The notes: a model not told the origin generated them from the sequence alone. A stretch of DNA of 64,000 nucleotides from DASZPL01 sp035550315 (GCA_035550315.1 DASZPL010000056.1:1-64000); one strand, 5' to 3'. Positions 17,529 to 25,147 are shown, numbered from the stretch's first letter. Program-made: numbers and translations.

Positions 17529-17602
17529 CGGGATGTAGCGCAGCTTGGTAGCGCACCTCGTTCGGGACGAGGGGGTCGTGGGTTCAAATCCCGCCATCCC
17601 GA
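17529..17602 (+). tRNA. tRNA-Pro (anticodon CGG)
   Basis: 74 nt. The acceptor stem CGGGATG pairs with CATCCCG (17595-17601). The anticodon arm CCTCG-TTCGGGA-CGAGG places anticodon CGG at 17563-17565, and the T arm contains GGTTCAAATC. CCA is not encoded. The 3' end from 17582 is repeated downstream at 22534 and 25148, so this gene is the integration target of the neighbouring mobile DNA. Confidence 0.97.
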
Positions 17603-17603
17603 C
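17582..17603. repeat. attL core: 22-bp tRNA-Pro 3' end, copy 1
   Basis: GTTCAAATCCCGCCATCCCG plus AC. It is identical to 22534-22555 and differs at one base from 25148-25169. The identity begins in the T arm and ends one base past the tRNA, as expected for a tyrosine recombinase crossover site. Confidence 0.9.
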
Positions 17604-17673
17604 TGTGTGACCTCGGCGTTTCTGCAGGTCAGGGCTTCGCGCCCGCAACGGACCAAGATCGACTTCTGCCACG

Positions 17674-17691
17674 GGTCACAGGAATGGTCAC
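17674..17691. repeat. Putative integrase arm sites near attL
   Basis: Two GGTCAC direct repeats at 17674-17679 and 17686-17691, spaced 12 bp, about 70 bp inside the element from attL. The same pair with the same spacing recurs near both other att copies. Confidence 0.55.
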
Positions 17692-17723
17692 GAAACCGCG
17701 GCGTGTCGCGGCTACTACCGGGC

Positions 17724-18903
17724 TCAGGTGGTTTCCAGTAGCGCAGCAACTGTCGTGGCCGCTTCGCGATCCAACGCCGGGGTGACATGGCTATAGGTGT
17801 CTAGTGTCACGCTGATCTGGGCGTGTCCAAGGCGCTCTTGAACGACCTTCGGGTGGATGCCGGCTTGCAGCGCCAGCGTCGCCCAGGTGTGTCGAAGCCC
17901 GTGTACTGACAACGCCGGCATCTGGAAGCGCTTCACCAGGCGCCGAAACTGCTGCGAGACGAGCTTTCGGGTGCAATGGCCGACCGTCTTCACGGGTGAA
18001 CACGAAGTCATTCACCAGGTACTGCTCGCCGAGACGAAGCCGCTCTTCAGCTTGGCGAGCACGGTGTGCTCGGAGTACTGCAGCCGTCCTTGCGTCGAGC
18101 TCGATTAGCCGGTATCCGCTCCTGGTCTTCGGCGTTCCCAGAGCCCAGTCGGTCCCGTTCCGCGTGTAGTTGGCGATTTGCACGATGGTCCGCTTGATGG
18201 AGAGCCGGCCGGCTTCAAGGTCGACATCGTTCCACTGCAGACCAAGTGCCTCTCCGCGCCGCATGCCGGTCGTTGCGAGCAAGTGCCACAAGGCGATCAG
18301 GCGATCGTTGGCGGCGACCTCAAGGAATTGCTTGACCTCGGCCTCAGACCAGACCCGGAGTCTCGGCCGTTGATGACCGCGTGGTGGATCGGCGACGTCA
18401 CACGGGTTTCGGTAGAGTCGGTCCCATCGCAACGCGTCCCGGAAGGCCCGGTGCAGGATGACGTGCACGTATTGGACGCTCCGCGCGGACAGTCCGTCCC
18501 CGTCCGGTTTCGGGCGCAAGAGGTGTCCGTACAACGCGTTCAGCCTGGGACCGTCCACGTCCTGAATCGCCGTGCGGCCGATGGCGAGCGGAACGACGTG
18601 CAGTCGGACGACGCGTGCATAGGAGTCCCACGTGGACGGACGAATCGTTGCTCGCACTGACGGCAGCCATTCATCCTGAAGGAATTCCGCGACGGACTGC
18701 CGCGACGGCGCCACGTATACGCCACGCTCCATCTCCGAAAGCAGTGATGTCATCGCCGACTGCGCTGCTCGTCGCGTGGGGAAACCTCGGCGGCGCGTCT
18801 GCCTGCGACGTCCCGAGCCATCATGGACGTCCACGACGAAATACCAAGTGCCATTCGACTCCGGCCGGACACTGCCTCGCCGGCCGCCTCGTCCTGCCAT
18901 CAC
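17724..18903 (-). pseudogene. Tyrosine recombinase integrase, single-base frameshift
   Basis: Read from ATG 18900 (AGGAGG 4 bases upstream) or GTG 18903. It contains an N-terminal arm-binding AP2-like region, a SAM-like core-binding domain (SVAEFLQDEWLPSVRATIRPS) and the catalytic start with Arg in ATTGMRRGEALGLQW. After FVFTREDGRPLHP the frame is lost. The sequence continues in the next frame as KLVSQQFRRLVKRF, then HGLRHTWATL (HXXR), LGHAQISVTLDTYSH (His and the Tyr nucleophile) to 17724. One extra base in the TTT at 17965-17967 explains the break. All catalytic residues survive but are split over two frames. The length would be normal (about 390 residues) if repaired. Sequencing error or programmed frameshifting are alternatives. 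Confidence 0.85.
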
Positions 18904-19159
18904 GCCTCCTCGCGATCAGGATGCGCCGAGCGCTAACCGCGCACCTACGAATGTGATGTCTGTGGATAGCCGAACGCGAGCTCCGGGCTTGGGCGTCGAC
19001 GCGGCCGGCCGCGATGAATGCGTCGATGGCGCTGTCTTCGATGCGGACGTGGGATCCGAGTTTGATGTAGGGGATGCGTTTTTCGGCGATGAGCCGGCGG
19101 ATGAAACGGGGTTTGGTGGCGAGCCGTTCGGCGGCTTCGTCGACGGTCAGCAGGGTCAT
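18821..19159 (-). CDS. xis: Excisionase-type helix-turn-helix protein
   Basis: 112 residues; AAGGAG lies 6 bases before ATG 19159. The N-terminal half LLTVDEAAERLATKPRFIRR followed by KRIPYIKLGSHVRIEDSAID is the winged-helix excisionase/AlpA type that accompanies actinomycete integrases. The C-terminal half (after about residue 55) is Arg-rich, unlike the family, and its last 83 bases overlap the integrase start in another frame. An original stop may have been lost so that translation reads on. Position and direction fit an xis-int operon. Confidence 0.82.
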   Translation of the reverse strand: MTLLTVDEAAERLATKPRFIRRLIAEKRIPYIKLGSHVRIEDSAIDAFIAAGRVDAQARSSRSAIHRHHIRRCAVSARRILIARRRDGRTRRPARQCPAGVEWHLVFRRGRP

Positions 19160-19269
19160 GGCGGCTCCTTCCGGTTGGCCGTCGGTATTACCGGCAGACA
19201 GTGGTGACACTGCACTCTGACGGTACTCCGGATATGCGCTATGACAAGTGGTCGGATTGGCTGTAGCGG

Positions 19270-19980
19270 GTGTACGGTGCGCGGGTGGCGCGCAGCAAAC
19301 ACGCCGGTGCGGACCGCGGTGCGCCCTCGCGGCCCGCAGCGGACGGCGTGAATCTGAACCAGATCGTGGCCTACAACTTCCGGCGAGCTCGGGAGCTGCG
19401 CGGCTGGACCCAGGACGAGGCGGCGCTGCGGTTGGAGCCGTATCTCGGGGTGCGGCTGCGGCAGGCTGCGGTCTCGGCGATCGAGGGCGCGTTCGGAGGG
19501 GCGAAGCGGCGGGAGTTCGACGCCCAGGAGATCCTGGCGTTCGCGTGCGGTTTCGACCTGCCGCTGGTCTGGTTCTTCCTGCCGCCACCGGAGGATCACC
19601 GCACGCTGCTGGGCACCTCGGAGCTGGTCAGCGAGTTGTACCTACTCACCGTCGGCCGACCCGACCAGCTCAAGGTGCTGCGGGACCGGTTTCGCGAACT
19701 CGGCCACGCCGACCCCAACCACGATGATCAGGTGTTGGCGCGGGTCTACGGCGCTCCGACCGCACGCACCCTGGCCGACTACCCCGCCCGCCGCAAGGAG
19801 CTGCTGCTGGCGATGCTCGACGCGCACGGCGACGATCTGGACGGGGCGGCCGAGGAGATGGGCCGGTTCTTCGACCATCTCCGCCAGGTCGGGATCCGCG
19901 GCTACGTCGCCGAACACGCCAACGACCCGGACTATGCGCGACCAGCACGCAGGCGAAGCCGGCGGACGACCAAGTGCTAA
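19270..19980 (+). CDS. XRE-type HTH regulator with unknown C-terminal domain
   Basis: 236 residues from GTG 19270 (GTG 19285 is an alternative that removes 5 residues). The HTH region NLNQIVAYNFRRARELRGWT plus QDEAALRLEPYLG and QAAVSAIEGAFGG lies at about 27-75, with a wide loop between helices. The following part (FACGFDLPLVWFFLPPPEDH and a helical tail with LLLAMLDAHGDDLDGAAEEM) is seen in regulators of actinomycete integrative plasmids, but I do not recognise a defined family. Divergent from xis-int with a 110-base gap, it is a likely regulator of excision. Confidence 0.7.
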   Translation: MYGARVARSKHAGADRGAPSRPAADGVNLNQIVAYNFRRARELRGWTQDEAALRLEPYLGVRLRQAAVSAIEGAFGGAKRREFDAQEILAFACGFDLPLVWFFLPPPEDHRTLLGTSELVSELYLLTVGRPDQLKVLRDRFRELGHADPNHDDQVLARVYGAPTARTLADYPARRKELLLAMLDAHGDDLDGAAEEMGRFFDHLRQVGIRGYVAEHANDPDYARPARRRSRRTTKC

Positions 19981-20001
19981 TATGACTTGGCGTGGTCGCA
20001 C

Positions 20002-20018
20002 CGATGGTACTACCATCG
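20002..20018. promoter_or_regulatory. Operator-like palindrome before the antitoxin gene
   Basis: CGATGGTA-C-TACCATCG, perfect 8-bp arms with one central base, ending 4 bases before the antitoxin ATG (20023). RHH antitoxins usually autorepress by binding such palindromes. Confidence 0.65.
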
Positions 20019-20022
20019 CCTC

Positions 20023-20346
20023 ATGGGTGTGGTGAAGCGGTCGGTGTCGTTCGAGGCCGACGTCTGGGATGAGCTGGTGGCGGCGGCCGGGGGCGCGCCG
20101 GTGTCGCCGTTAGTGAATGACGCGTTGGCGCACTATCTGCGCCGGCAGCGGGCTCTGGCGGCGGTGGCGGCCTACGAGATGGAGTACGGCGGGTTCACCG
20201 AGGCGGAGTTGGCCGAGGCCGACCGGGTGCTTGACGCCGCCGGGGTCACCGATTTGACCGCGCCGCCGGCTGGCCCACGCGGGGACGGGCGCCGGTCGCG
20301 TCGGGTAGCGGCGTCGGGCGGCGCGGGGCGCCGGGCCCGGCGGTGA
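20023..20346 (+). CDS. Ribbon-helix-helix-type antitoxin of a PIN toxin pair
   Basis: 107 residues. MGVVKRSVSFEADVWDELVA resembles the DNA-binding strand and first helix of RHH/CopG-like antitoxins. The middle VSPLVNDALAHYLRRQRALA is the second helix, followed by an acidic toxin-binding stretch EYGGFTEAELAEADRVLDAAG. The C-terminus is Arg/Gly-rich. ATG 20023 is directly after a palindromic operator. The stop overlaps the toxin GTG (GTGA), typical of coupled antitoxin-toxin pairs. Confidence 0.78.
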   Translation: MGVVKRSVSFEADVWDELVAAAGGAPVSPLVNDALAHYLRRQRALAAVAAYEMEYGGFTEAELAEADRVLDAAGVTDLTAPPAGPRGDGRRSRRVAASGGAGRRARR

Positions 20347-20723
20347 GCGGGCTGACCTACGACGCCGGCGCGCTGTTGGCTGCGGAGGCCAACGACCGGC
20401 GGGTGTGGGCGATCCACCGTCGGGCGTTGGATCGGGCGCAGATACCGAGCGTGCCGGCCGGGGTGCTCGCGCAGGCCTGGCGGGGTGGTCCGCAGCCGCT
20501 ACTGTCGCTGCTGCTAGCGGGGTGCGCGATTGGTGACCTGGACGAGAGCCGGGCTCGGTTAGCCGGCGCGTTGTTGGGTCGGGCGAAATCCGCGAACGTG
20601 ATCGACGCCACCGTCGTCGTGAATGCGATGGGCCGTGGTGATGCGGTGGTGACCAGTGACCGCCGTGACCTGGAGAAGCTCGCCCGGGCGGTCGACCGGC
20701 GGCTCGACCTCATCGCCGTGTGA
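20343..20723 (+). CDS. PIN-domain (VapC-like) toxin
   Basis: 126 residues. First acidic position Asp in LTYDAGALLAAE, then DLDESRARLAGALLG, then acidic sites in NVIDATVVVNAM and VVTSDRRDLEKLA. This is the PIN nuclease pattern; VapC toxins cut tRNA or rRNA. The start GTG overlaps the antitoxin stop. The four acidic PIN positions appear present, so it is probably active. A G/C hairpin follows the stop at once (20730-20747). It may stabilise element A in the chromosome. Confidence 0.82.
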   Translation: MSGLTYDAGALLAAEANDRRVWAIHRRALDRAQIPSVPAGVLAQAWRGGPQPLLSLLLAGCAIGDLDESRARLAGALLGRAKSANVIDATVVVNAMGRGDAVVTSDRRDLEKLARAVDRRLDLIAV

Positions 20724-20729
20724 CCCACG

Positions 20730-20747
20730 CCCCCGGAACGTCGGGGG
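20730..20747 (+). terminator. Hairpin after the toxin gene
   Basis: CCCCCG (20730-20735) pairs with CGGGGG (20742-20747) over a 6-base loop, 7 bases after the toxin stop. No T-run follows, as is usual in actinomycetes. Confidence 0.5.
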
Positions 20748-20994
20748 ACGCCGGATTGCGGTCGCGACACGCCGAGATCTCCTCCTCCCGCCTCGTTACA
20801 CCTTCCTTCCCTCCGCCCGTTCCCCGTCCCGTTCCGCCGTTTTCCGTTGTCTCCCAACGCTTCCCGCCGCTCCCACCGTACCGATCTGCCTTTCCAGCCC
20901 GCTCCAGTTTCCGAGCAGACAAGGGTTCGGATTCATCGCCCGCCGCGACAAGGAGCTCAGCGGCGGAGGACCGTTTGCCGACGATTGCTATCAG
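20748..20994. other. Intergenic pyrimidine-rich stretch
   Basis: No convincing gene. From about 20775 to 20910 the plus strand is strongly C/T-biased (for example CCTTCCTTCCCTCCGCCC), so the minus strand carries many GGAGG-like runs. Short frames here have no family features. Confidence 0.4.
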
Positions 20995-21723
20995 CTACGA
21001 ACTGCCCATCGGTCGCAGCCAGGTGATGACACGAACCTCACCAACGCGACGGGCTAGAAGGTCCTGAGTAGCTTGATCAATCGTTGGCACAACGATTCGG
21101 AGCAAGTTCCCACACTCGTCAGATTCGAGGATCGGGATCTGCTGGTCGGACAACGACTTTCGCGCCTTCCGGAGACGGGACGTTGACGATGCCGTTCCAG
21201 ACCTCTCCGCCGTGGCGCATGCGGGCAGCGCGACCTGCGAAGATCGTCCGACCTTTGTCGGGACCCCTACCAGCATGAATGTCCCCGACGCCCAATGGCC
21301 CCGCAGCAGTAGCGGTGCCGTGAGCCCGCCCCTCGCCGATGCGGCGAAGGAATCCTTAGGAAAGTTTTGCAGCCGCATGCCATCGCAGCGGTTGACCGGA
21401 AACGACGCCGGGACGAGATAGCACGCTCGAGGGGCTTGGTGGGGCGTCAGTAGGACCGGAGCACGCACAGAGAACAGCCCTGCGCGGGGTCCCACGATTC
21501 CCACCGTCGCCGCGTCCGATCCGCTGGCAGTGACGTCAAATGCGCGCGTTGCCAAGACAGATGCGCCCCCTCCGACGACTAGAGTTGCTAACGCGGCACA
21601 AGTCGCGAGGAGGCGATGCGTGCGGCGGCGACGAAAACTTGCGATCACCGTCTCCGCGCTCGGTGCCTGCAAGTCGTCAGGAGCCGGAAGGTCCCTCAGG
21701 GCGTCGATCAGGTCGCGACTCAT
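20995..21723 (-). CDS. Anti-sigma-factor-like single-pass membrane protein
   Basis: 242 residues. The cytoplasmic N-terminus MSRDLIDALRDLPAPDDLQAP and basic stretch FRRRRTHRL are followed by a TM helix (LLATCAALATLVVGGGASVLA, about 38-58) and a roughly 180-residue external domain with several Cys (RACYL, NRCDG, LPACA, ECGNL). The ATG overlaps the stop of the ECF sigma gene (ATGA), the standard sigma/anti-sigma arrangement, but no zinc HXXXCXXC motif is present. The external domain is unrecognised. Confidence 0.55.
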   Translation of the reverse strand: MSRDLIDALRDLPAPDDLQAPSAETVIASFRRRRTHRLLATCAALATLVVGGGASVLATRAFDVTASGSDAATVGIVGPRAGLFSVRAPVLLTPHQAPRACYLVPASFPVNRCDGMRLQNFPKDSFAASARGGLTAPLLLRGHWASGTFMLVGVPTKVGRSSQVALPACATAERSGTASSTSRLRKARKSLSDQQIPILESDECGNLLRIVVPTIDQATQDLLARRVGEVRVITWLRPMGSS

Positions 21724-22233
21724 GAATTCGACTCGCCTTCGCGATCGTCCAGGATGAGCTGCAACTTCTTCAACGCCTTCGATGCCTGACTCTTCACCGT
21801 CCCCCTAGAGCAACGCATGATGACTGCAACCTCGCTCTCTGAACAGTCCTCCATAAACCGCAGAATCACTGTGGCGCGTTGGCGCGGAGGCAGTTGAAAC
21901 AGCGCCGCGCGAAGGTCGATCCGATTCGCGGTCGCTGTCGTAAACCCGTCCGAAACGCTCAGCTCATTAGTCAGCAGGGCGGTTTGCTGACCCGCTCGCC
22001 ACCTCAGGCGCCTCGCCTTGCGGACCATGATCGTCCGCACGTAGGCATAGCCGTCAGATGTCGATCGCACGCGTCGCCAGTGAGGCCATGCCGCGAGAAG
22101 CGCCGCTTGGACCAGGTCCTCAGCTACCTCGCGGGGTCCCGGTTAGGAACCACGCCGTACGCAGCAGAGAAGCCGACCGGCTAAGCACGAACCGAGCGAA
22201 ATCATCCTCGACCGTGATGCTCGGCGAATCCAT
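21720..22233 (-). pseudogene. ECF (SigE-like) sigma factor, frameshifted
   Basis: The C-terminal part is intact: LPPRQRATVILRFMEDCSES then EVAVIMRCSRGTVKSQASKA, a region 4 helix-turn-helix of the actinomycete SigE-type ECF group. Upstream, ATG 22233 opens MDSPSITVEDDFARFVLSRS then LLRTAWFLTGTPR and hits a stop. The adjacent frame continues EVAEDLVQAALLAAWPHWRR, which is region 2. One missing base around 22131-22145 explains the break between regions 2.1 and 2.2. An in-frame ATG inside region 2 (22070) could still yield a truncated product. It is coupled to the membrane protein downstream. Confidence 0.78.
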
Positions 22234-22400
22234 ACCTCTGGCGTTGCCGACGGCTGAGCCTCTCCGAGCCGGGATGACCGCTTGCATACCAACTCTAAAG
22301 GCGTCAGCCGTCGAAAAGGTTGCCTTCGGCGCTACAGATGCTCGTCAGCGGACCAAGGACGGCTGCACCACGCCCAGGCCGCGGTGATCCGAACCGGTCT

Positions 22401-22432
22401 GGTCACAGAACTGGTCACAGAACTCCGGTCAC
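22401..22432. repeat. Putative integrase arm sites near middle att
   Basis: GGTCAC at 22401, 22413 and 22427; the first two are 12 bp apart within GGTCACAGAACT repeats. They lie about 100-130 bp left of the att core at 22534. Confidence 0.55.
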
Positions 22433-22533
22433 CCCCGGGTACCGCGAGTCGCGGCTAGACAGCACCGGAGAGAGTCCAGCTGAATCTGGCGAGAGCGCCA
22501 TAACCAGCACCACCACGCCAGCACCAGTCGCCA

Positions 22534-22555
22534 GTTCAAATCCCGCCATCCCGAC
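22534..22555. repeat. att core copy 2 (exact tRNA-Pro 3' end)
   Basis: All 22 bases equal 17582-17603. Only the 3' part of the tRNA is present and no acceptor 5' half lies upstream, so this is a recombination scar or att site and not a second tRNA gene. Confidence 0.9.
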
Positions 22556-22579
22556 CATGTGCGCCATCCCGACCATGTG
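22544..22579. repeat. Tandem 18-bp duplication at the att site
   Basis: CGCCATCCCGACCATGTG occurs at 22544-22561 and again at 22562-22579. The first unit includes the last 12 bases of the att core. It could result from slippage or repeated site-specific events. Confidence 0.85.
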
Positions 22580-22791
22580 ATGTGGCTTCATCGCCACGAC
22601 CGAGGCCGTCATCCCACCGATCGCAGCCTCGGGCGCTAAGCGTGACGTGCACCGCAGGTCGCTCAATTCGAAGGTGCTGATGGCCGACGGGCGCCGCCCC
22701 GACAACAGGCGTCCAAAACGAGAGAGAGGGCAGAACGAAACTCGGATGGTCCTCTGTCACTAGCCCAAACCGCAAACCGTCGTGGGTGCCC

Positions 22792-22977
22792 CTAGTTCGC
22801 GGATTTAGAAGGCGCTCCCGACGTCGAGGCCGGAACAAGACTCTCCGCGAGCTTGATCAACTCGTTCATGTCGGACCCGCCCCACAAGTGAACTGATGTG
22901 TTGTCGATGTCCACCCAGAGAAAGGCAGCATTGTTTCCATTCGCGTCCTGGTCGGTTCCATACGAGCCGCTACTCAC
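22792..22977 (-). CDS. Small hypothetical protein, possibly a gene fragment
   Basis: 61 residues from GTG 22977: begins MSSGSYGTDQDANGNNAAFL and ends LIKLAESLVPASTSGAPSKS. A stop codon lies just upstream in the same frame, so it cannot extend. The text 'ELIKLAESLVP' looks like the C-terminus of a larger secreted protein. No clear ribosome site. It could be a degraded tail. Confidence 0.3.
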   Translation of the reverse strand: MSSGSYGTDQDANGNNAAFLWVDIDNTSVHLWGGSDMNELIKLAESLVPASTSGAPSKSAN

Positions 22978-23059
22978 AACGCGCTACGAGCGGCAAGGCG
23001 GACAGCTCGACCTCATGCCTTCGCCCACTGCTGGCTCAAGCTAAGCCAGCGGGTCAGAG

Positions 23060-23974
23060 TTAGCTGGTGATCTTCGCGTAACCGAGAGCCAGGGGGTTCG
23101 GCGGCCCGCTACGGCTTTCGGCGACAGAGGCAAAGCGCACGCGCTTAGTGTGGAGCGCTTTGAACCAGGCTGTAGCACGGCCGTGCGAGCCACGCCGCGC
23201 CCTGATTTTGCAGACCGCCGAGCGATGCGTGACGGCGTGGGGGATGCCCATGCGGTACCCACGCAACCGCGCTCGCACCCTCACGACATCACCCTTGCTC
23301 ACATGCACGGTTCTCGCGCGATGGACCCCGCGGCGCAGGAGAAGTGTGTGCTGGGTCGCATTACGCGCTGCCCTACATTGCGAGACCGTCACCGCAGATC
23401 TCGCTTGGGCGGTGCCGGCACCTGGGTTCGGCTGGAACATCGTCAGTACATGCTCACCCGTGTTTGCGTCGAGGAACGTCCACTCAGTGCACTCTGTGCC
23501 ACTCGCCGCCTGACTCGGCAGTGTGGTTTGACAGCCGACACCGGGCAACGAGTACGCATAGCTCAATTCGTGATTGACGACGTTCGTTTGCTCGGACGCT
23601 GGCACGTAAATGCTGACAGGCAATGTCAGACTCCCCAGCTGAACGGACAGCCCGGCAGGAACCGTTGGCTCCGTGACGCCGGCGGCTGCCGCGTACTTCG
23701 CCCAGGCGGCGTCCGCAGAGAGTTGCGGAGAGATCGATCCGATCGCGTCTGTCGGCGGTGCGAGCGTTAGCCCGTCGGAGGTATCGAGAACGGTGGTCGA
23801 ATCGACGGCGGTGGCTTGGGTCGGTGCCTGCGGGCTCGCCGACGCGTGCGAGGTGGCGGCCACTCCGATTCCGGTCGCCGCAATAACTGCGACCGCGGCA
23901 AGGGCGACACCGGATGTGCGTTTCCGCCAGAAGCGCGGCGAAATGTGGATTCTGGTGGGACTAGTTTCGGTCAT
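23060..23974 (-). CDS. Secreted protein of unknown function
   Basis: 304 residues from ATG 23974. The N-terminus is basic (RFWRKR) with a hydrophobic segment (GVALAAVAVIAATGIGVAAT, about 22-41) and an ASASP-like cleavage region. The mature part has a Cys pair (GCQTT, TECTEW) in a region reading LPGVGCQTTLPSQAASGTEC, then an Arg/His-rich basic C-terminus. I do not recognise a family. The start overlaps the stop of the upstream secreted gene by 14 bases, so the two are probably expressed together. Confidence 0.55.
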   Translation of the reverse strand: MTETSPTRIHISPRFWRKRTSGVALAAVAVIAATGIGVAATSHASASPQAPTQATAVDSTTVLDTSDGLTLAPPTDAIGSISPQLSADAAWAKYAAAAGVTEPTVPAGLSVQLGSLTLPVSIYVPASEQTNVVNHELSYAYSLPGVGCQTTLPSQAASGTECTEWTFLDANTGEHVLTMFQPNPGAGTAQARSAVTVSQCRAARNATQHTLLLRRGVHRARTVHVSKGDVVRVRARLRGYRMGIPHAVTHRSAVCKIRARRGSHGRATAWFKALHTKRVRFASVAESRSGPPNPLALGYAKITS

Positions 23975-24782
23975 CCCACACTCCCATCTTGGTATTGCCC
24001 GCATTCGCTTGGTAATGGCTGCAATTAGGCGGAATGTAGATGAAGTTCTGAGTGCTCCAGCCGCCGCCCTCGGTGGTTTGTCCTTGGACGCCATCCGTGG
24101 AAGTACCGATATTGAAGTGATTACTCGAGGAGCCCATGATCTTCACGGTGCAGCTTGAGCCGCCGTAGTCAGTCTCCTCGGCGGTAAACGCATACGAGTT
24201 GGAGTATTCCGCCTCGTCCGCGTTCTCTACGGTGCAAGTGCCATACGTGCTGTCACTGGAGCAGTCATCGAGTCGGTAGACGGTGCTACCGCCGCTCGTG
24301 TACGTGTGGATCTTGAAAAAGGTTTGATGGTTGTTGTCGAGCGAGCACGGGCCGTAGAAGTTCGGGCTGCCGCCATCGATCGCCCAGAACTTGCAGTAGG
24401 TCGTGGTCGACAGCGACGGATCCCAGTAGCTGTAGAAGCCAATCTGGGAGATCTTGGTACCGGCGTCATTATCGATCGCGATGTATCCCGCAGCGATACC
24501 CGTCGTAACTATTGAGCCAGAATTGCAAGGAGTCGTGTCCGTGACCAAGACGATCGGGGAGCGAATACCCTGAGGATTGGATGACGGCGTCCAGTCATTC
24601 GCTACGTAGTCATACTGGAAACTCCCAGGGCAGCTTGGCACGGCGAACGCGGAGGGTGTATCGACGAACGGCGCAATCAGAGACGAGCCGATCAACAAAG
24701 AGGAAACTACGACAACCTTCCATCGGCGGCTGCGCCGAGAACCGGGACGACGGTGGATGACCTTCAACTGGCCGATGCTCAT
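23961..24782 (-). CDS. Secreted Cys/Ser/Tyr-rich protein of unknown function
   Basis: 273 residues from ATG 24782. A twin-basic N-terminus (RRPGSRRSRRWK), hydrophobic core (VVVVSSLLIGSSLIAPFV) and SAFAVPSC give a signal peptide with a likely Ala-X-Ala cut. The mature protein is rich in Ser/Tyr/Asn with repeated Cys (TPCNSG, TYCKF, GPCSLD, DDCSSD, GTCTVE, SSCTV, PNCSH), suggesting a disulfide-bonded beta-structured extracellular protein. Codon use is visibly less GC-biased than in neighbouring genes. No family recognised. Confidence 0.6.
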   Translation of the reverse strand: MSIGQLKVIHRRPGSRRSRRWKVVVVSSLLIGSSLIAPFVDTPSAFAVPSCPGSFQYDYVANDWTPSSNPQGIRSPIVLVTDTTPCNSGSIVTTGIAAGYIAIDNDAGTKISQIGFYSYWDPSLSTTTYCKFWAIDGGSPNFYGPCSLDNNHQTFFKIHTYTSGGSTVYRLDDCSSDSTYGTCTVENADEAEYSNSYAFTAEETDYGGSSCTVKIMGSSSNHFNIGTSTDGVQGQTTEGGGWSTQNFIYIPPNCSHYQANAGNTKMGVWDDRN

Positions 24783-25147
24783 TCGGCCTCCCCGCGTAGG
24801 CACGGTCACGGTACGACTCGCATCAGCAGTAGGTCAACGGCCAAAATCGCAGCGCCGTCGGTAGACGCGGACGGCGGACCTCCGATGCATCGGCCCTCGC
24901 CGGTCCGCTGGCCCCGAGCAAAAGGAGGCCGACCCCGGAGGGAGACGCCCCGTCGACGCGGATCGAACGCACCGTCAGGGTCGTCAGCGGAGATGGGTCA
25001 CGTGGATGAGTGGTCACGAACCTGGTCACAGAGCCCACGGGAACGGTCGGACAGCCGCGGCACACCGCGGGCAGCGATCCGATCTCTCACCTGCGAAAAC
25101 GCTTTCATCTTGACCTCGTCGGTCAGCCGCGGACAGCCGATTTCGGA
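24783..25147. other. Gene-free right end of element B
   Basis: No credible gene. It holds three GGTCAC repeats (24996-25029) about 120-150 bp left of the third att core. Confidence 0.45.
24996..25029. repeat. Putative integrase arm sites near right att
   Basis: GGTCAC at 24996, 25012 and 25024; the last pair is again 12 bp apart and reads GGTCACGAACCTGGTCACAG. Confidence 0.5.

Larger units (their letters stand above)
17604..22555. mobile_element. Integrated element A at tRNA-Pro
   Basis: About 5 kb between exact 22-bp att repeats. Contents: frameshifted tyrosine integrase next to attL, excisionase, HTH regulator, VapBC-like pair, and a broken ECF sigma gene with its membrane partner. No replication, relaxase or phage structural genes are visible, so it is a small integrative island or a remnant. 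The damaged integrase and sigma genes suggest that it is decaying and fixed in place. Confidence 0.8.
22234..22791. other. Gene-free right end of element A and start of element B
   Basis: No credible coding sequence. The stretch contains three GGTCAC repeats (22401-22432), the second att core (22534-22555) and a tandem 18-base repeat (22544-22579). Confidence 0.5.

Noticed and set aside
19270..19980. Phage cI-type repressor
   Set aside because: The HTH is XRE-like but the C-terminal part lacks the LexA/Ser-Lys protease motif, and no phage genes are present.
22534..22555. A second tRNA gene
   Set aside because: Only the T-arm to 3' end portion is present; no anticodon arm or 5' acceptor strand precedes it.
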